Positions 62,045 to 64,000 of a DNA stretch of 64,000 nt are shown in pieces; position 1 is the stretch's first letter; each line of letters opens with the position of its first letter. A model generated the notes under the pieces. It had not been told where the DNA came from. It worked only from the letters and a program-made list of their open reading frames with translations, and did no database searches. Origin of the DNA: Dokdonella_A ginsengisoli (GTDB lineage Bacteria; Pseudomonadota; Gammaproteobacteria; Xanthomonadales; Rhodanobacteraceae); assembly GCF_042652785.1 (NCBI RefSeq), contig NZ_JBHSHD010000017.1, positions 1-64,000 of the forward strand, read 5' to 3'. A program made the position numbers and the translations under genes.

Positions 62045-62623
62045 ATGGCGATCGAACTTCCCCCGCTTCCCTGGGCGCGCGATGCGCTGGCTCCGCACAT
62101 CTCCGCGGAAACCATCGACTACCACTACGGCAAGCATCACCAGACCTACGTCACCAACCTCAACAACCAGATCAAGGGCACCGAGTTCGAGAACCTTTCT
62201 CTGGAAGAGATCATCAAGAAGTCCTCCGGCGGCATGTTCAACAATGCCGCACAGATCTGGAACCACACGTTCTACTGGAACTGCCTCAAGCCCGACGGTG
62301 GCGGCGAGCCGAGCGGCCGCCTGGCCGACGCGATCAACAAGGCCTTCGGCGGTTTCGCCCAGTTCAAGGACGAGTTCACCAAGACCAGCGTGGGCACCTT
62401 CGGCTCCGGCTGGGGCTGGCTGGTGCAGCGTCCGGACGGCGGCCTGGCGCTGGCCAGCACCTCCAACGCCGGCACGCCGATCACCGGCACCGACCGTCCG
62501 CTGCTGACCTGCGACGTGTGGGAACACGCCTACTACATCGACTACCGCAACGCGCGGCCGAAGTACGTCGAGGCGTTCTGGAATCTGGTCAACTGGGACT
62601 TCGCTTCGAGCCAGATGGCCTGA
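62045..62623 (+). CDS. sodB: Superoxide dismutase (iron type)
   Basis: A 192-residue dismutase converting superoxide to oxygen and peroxide. Metal ligands: His 27 (YHYGKHH), His of WNHTFYWN, and Asp and His of DVWEHAYYIDYRN. Gln in NNAAQIWNH is typical of Fe-SOD. AAGGAG precedes ATG. It is divergent from grxD. Confidence 0.96.
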   Translation: MAIELPPLPWARDALAPHISAETIDYHYGKHHQTYVTNLNNQIKGTEFENLSLEEIIKKSSGGMFNNAAQIWNHTFYWNCLKPDGGGEPSGRLADAINKAFGGFAQFKDEFTKTSVGTFGSGWGWLVQRPDGGLALASTSNAGTPITGTDRPLLTCDVWEHAYYIDYRNARPKYVEAFWNLVNWDFASSQMA

Positions 62624-62644
62624 CGGTTCGGTTGCAAAGAAGAA

Positions 62645-62720
62645 ATCTCGCAGAGACGCAGAGATCGCAGAGGTAAAAGATCCATCTTCTACTCTGCGTT
62701 CTCTGCGCGCCTGTGCGAGA
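62645..62720. repeat. CTCTGCG-type palindromic repeat
   Basis: Left arm CTCGCAGAGACGCAGAGATC with GCAGAGG, right arm CTCTGCGTTCTCTGCG and GTGCGAG, mirrored around an AT-rich centre. It follows sodB and may stop transcription. Confidence 0.65.
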
Positions 62721-62749
62721 CAGCAGTTCGCGAAGAGGCTTGGAAGTTC

Positions 62750-62817
62750 GTCATTCCCGCGCAAGCGGGAATCCCAATTGCCGTTCCATGGATGCCCGCA
62801 TTCGCGGGCATGACGTC
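62750..62817. repeat. MITE-like pair GCGGGAATCC / GGATGCCCGC, second copy
   Basis: ATTCCCGCGCAAGCGGGAAT followed closely by GGATGCCCGCATTCGCGGGC; the same two hairpins as at 29427-29569 but in opposite order and only about 15 bases apart. Lies between the convergent sodB and purK genes. Confidence 0.7.
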
Positions 62818-62838
62818 GTTGTTGTAACGACCGCGCGG

Positions 62839-63972
62839 TCAATCCGAAGTCAGCGCCGCGAGTACCGGCGCCACCTGCGCCTCGCGCCCGAGCGCCTTGC
62901 CGATCCGCGTCAGGCGCTCGCGCATTTCCACCGCGCTGCGCGCGCAGACCGTCGCGTGCCCGACCTTGCGTCCGGCGCGCGCGCTCTTGCCGTAGTCGTG
63001 CCAGTGCGCACGCGGCTCGGCCAGGATCGGCAGCGGATCGGGCAGTTCGCCGATCCAGTTCAGCATGACGTGGATGTCCAGCGCGCCGCTGTCGCCGAGC
63101 GGCAGTCCGAGCACCGCGCGCAGATGGTTCTCGAACTGGCTCGCCGGCGCGCCTTCAATCGTCCAGTGGCCGGAGTTGTGCACGCGCGGGGCCATTTCGT
63201 TGCCGAGCAGCTCGCCGTCGCGGACGAACAGCTCGAGCGCGAACACGCCGACGTAGTCGAGCTCCTCGGCGATGCGCCGCGCATGCGCGTATGCCACCGG
63301 CGCCAGCGCCTCGGCGTGCGGCGCCGGTGCGAGGCTGGCCGCAAGGATGCCGTCGGCGTGCCAGTTCTGGGTCAGCGGATAGGTGCGGAATTCGCCCTCG
63401 CGCGAACGCACGGCGATCACCGACAGCTCGCGCTCGAACGGCACGAACGCCTCGAGGATCGACGGCGCGCCACCCAGCGCCTCCCAGGCGGCGTCGACGT
63501 CGGCTGCCGACTTCAGGCGGAACTGCCCCTTGCCGTCGTAGCCGAGCCGGCGCGTCTTCAGGATCGCCGGGGCGCCGACGTGCTCGAGCGCGCGCGCCAG
63601 CTCGTCGCGGCTGTTCACCGGAGCGAACGCCGGCGTGTCCAGGCCGATCTCGCGGAACAGCGTCTTCTCGGCCAGGCGATCCTGCGAGATCGCCAGCGCA
63701 CGCGGATTCGGGAACACCGGGACGTGCTCGGTCAGCCAATGCGCGGTCTCGGCCGGCACGTTCTCGAAATCGAAGGTCGCCACGTCGACGCGGGCGGCGA
63801 ATTCGCCGAGCCGGTCGAAATCGCGCCAGTCCGTGCGCAGCAGCGGCGCCACCTGGCCGGCGCAGGCGTCTTCGGCGCTGTCGACGACGAGGAAGCGCAG
63901 GCCGAGCGGCGCACCGGCCAGAGCCAGCATGCGGGCCAGCTGCCCGCCACCGAGGATACCTATGGTCTGCAT
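62839..63972 (-). CDS. purK: N5-carboxyaminoimidazole ribonucleotide synthase
   Basis: A 377-residue ATP-grasp enzyme that carboxylates AIR with bicarbonate in purine synthesis. MQTIGILGGGQLARMLALAG starts it; LKTRRLGYDGKGQFRL binds ATP, and ELFVRDGELLGNEMAPRVHNSGHWT supplies metal ligands. Its partner purE would normally lie upstream, outside the window. Confidence 0.97.
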   Translation of the reverse strand: MQTIGILGGGQLARMLALAGAPLGLRFLVVDSAEDACAGQVAPLLRTDWRDFDRLGEFAARVDVATFDFENVPAETAHWLTEHVPVFPNPRALAISQDRLAEKTLFREIGLDTPAFAPVNSRDELARALEHVGAPAILKTRRLGYDGKGQFRLKSAADVDAAWEALGGAPSILEAFVPFERELSVIAVRSREGEFRTYPLTQNWHADGILAASLAPAPHAEALAPVAYAHARRIAEELDYVGVFALELFVRDGELLGNEMAPRVHNSGHWTIEGAPASQFENHLRAVLGLPLGDSGALDIHVMLNWIGELPDPLPILAEPRAHWHDYGKSARAGRKVGHATVCARSAVEMRERLTRIGKALGREAQVAPVLAALTSD

Positions 63973-64000
63973 ACGCGAATTGACTCGAGTTCCTTTGCCG

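Overview
The window is GC-rich chromosomal DNA from a gammaproteobacterium, most likely of the order Lysobacterales/Xanthomonadales (Rhodanobacteraceae-like). This rests on a tRNA-Tyr/Gly/Thr-tuf operon, the orders lolB-ispE-tRNA(Gln)-prs-rplY-pth-ychF and thrS-infC-rpmI-rplT-pheS-pheT-ihfA-merR, a queA-tgt-yajC-secD-secF cluster, an Oar-type TonB-dependent receptor, and several families of short palindromic intergenic repeats. The genus is inferred, not proven. The window is mostly core genome; I see no phage, no insertion sequence with a transposase, and no CRISPR array.

Layout. 1-810: the start of tuf and three tRNA genes with a likely stable-RNA promoter. 859-3738: acyl-CoA thioesterase, a secreted DUF11 protein and ychF. 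3833-10013: pth, rplY, prs, tRNA-Gln, ispE, lolB and a TPR lipoprotein, all leftward; hemA-prfA diverge to the right. 12656-14165: two tandem paralogous periplasmic proteins, each with two TonB-C-like halves. 14297-19052: a TPR/SPINDLY-type glycosyltransferase, moaB, ppk2 and a DUF1295 membrane protein. 19063-25223: secF, secD, yajC, tgt, a small membrane-anchored unknown, and queA. 25385-32643: a LuxR-type response regulator, then a rightward three-gene cassette (secreted protein with a CTERM-like tail, collagen-like protein, family 2 glycosyltransferase), then the leftward histidine kinase, a possible 26-residue peptide, an ABC-2 permease and its ATPase. 32897-36571: class III aminotransferase, psiF, proline iminopeptidase, tRNA-Pro and a Cys-rich secreted protein. 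36584-44046: merR, ihfA, pheT, pheS, rplT, rpmI, infC, thrS. 44363-51250: TonB-dependent receptor, tRNA-Val, a two-component pair and uvrB. 51405-58000: pseudopilin, tRNA-Asn, ppnN, a lower-GC orphan secreted gene and an Oar-like receptor. 58150-63972: a fused two-domain acyltransferase resembling OlsF, a MarC-family protein, a YciK-like reductase, grxD, sodB and purK.

The part most worth attention is 25385-32643. The sensor kinase and response regulator of what looks like one DesK/DesR-type system are separated by the collagen-like cassette. In that cassette a Thr-rich collagen-like secreted protein is translationally coupled to a glycosyltransferase, which suggests a surface glycoprotein and its modifying enzyme. 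Other points: infC appears to start at ATC, a fused ornithine-lipid-synthase candidate, a tandem duplication of double TonB-C proteins, and a two-receiver regulator whose second receiver has lost its key residues.
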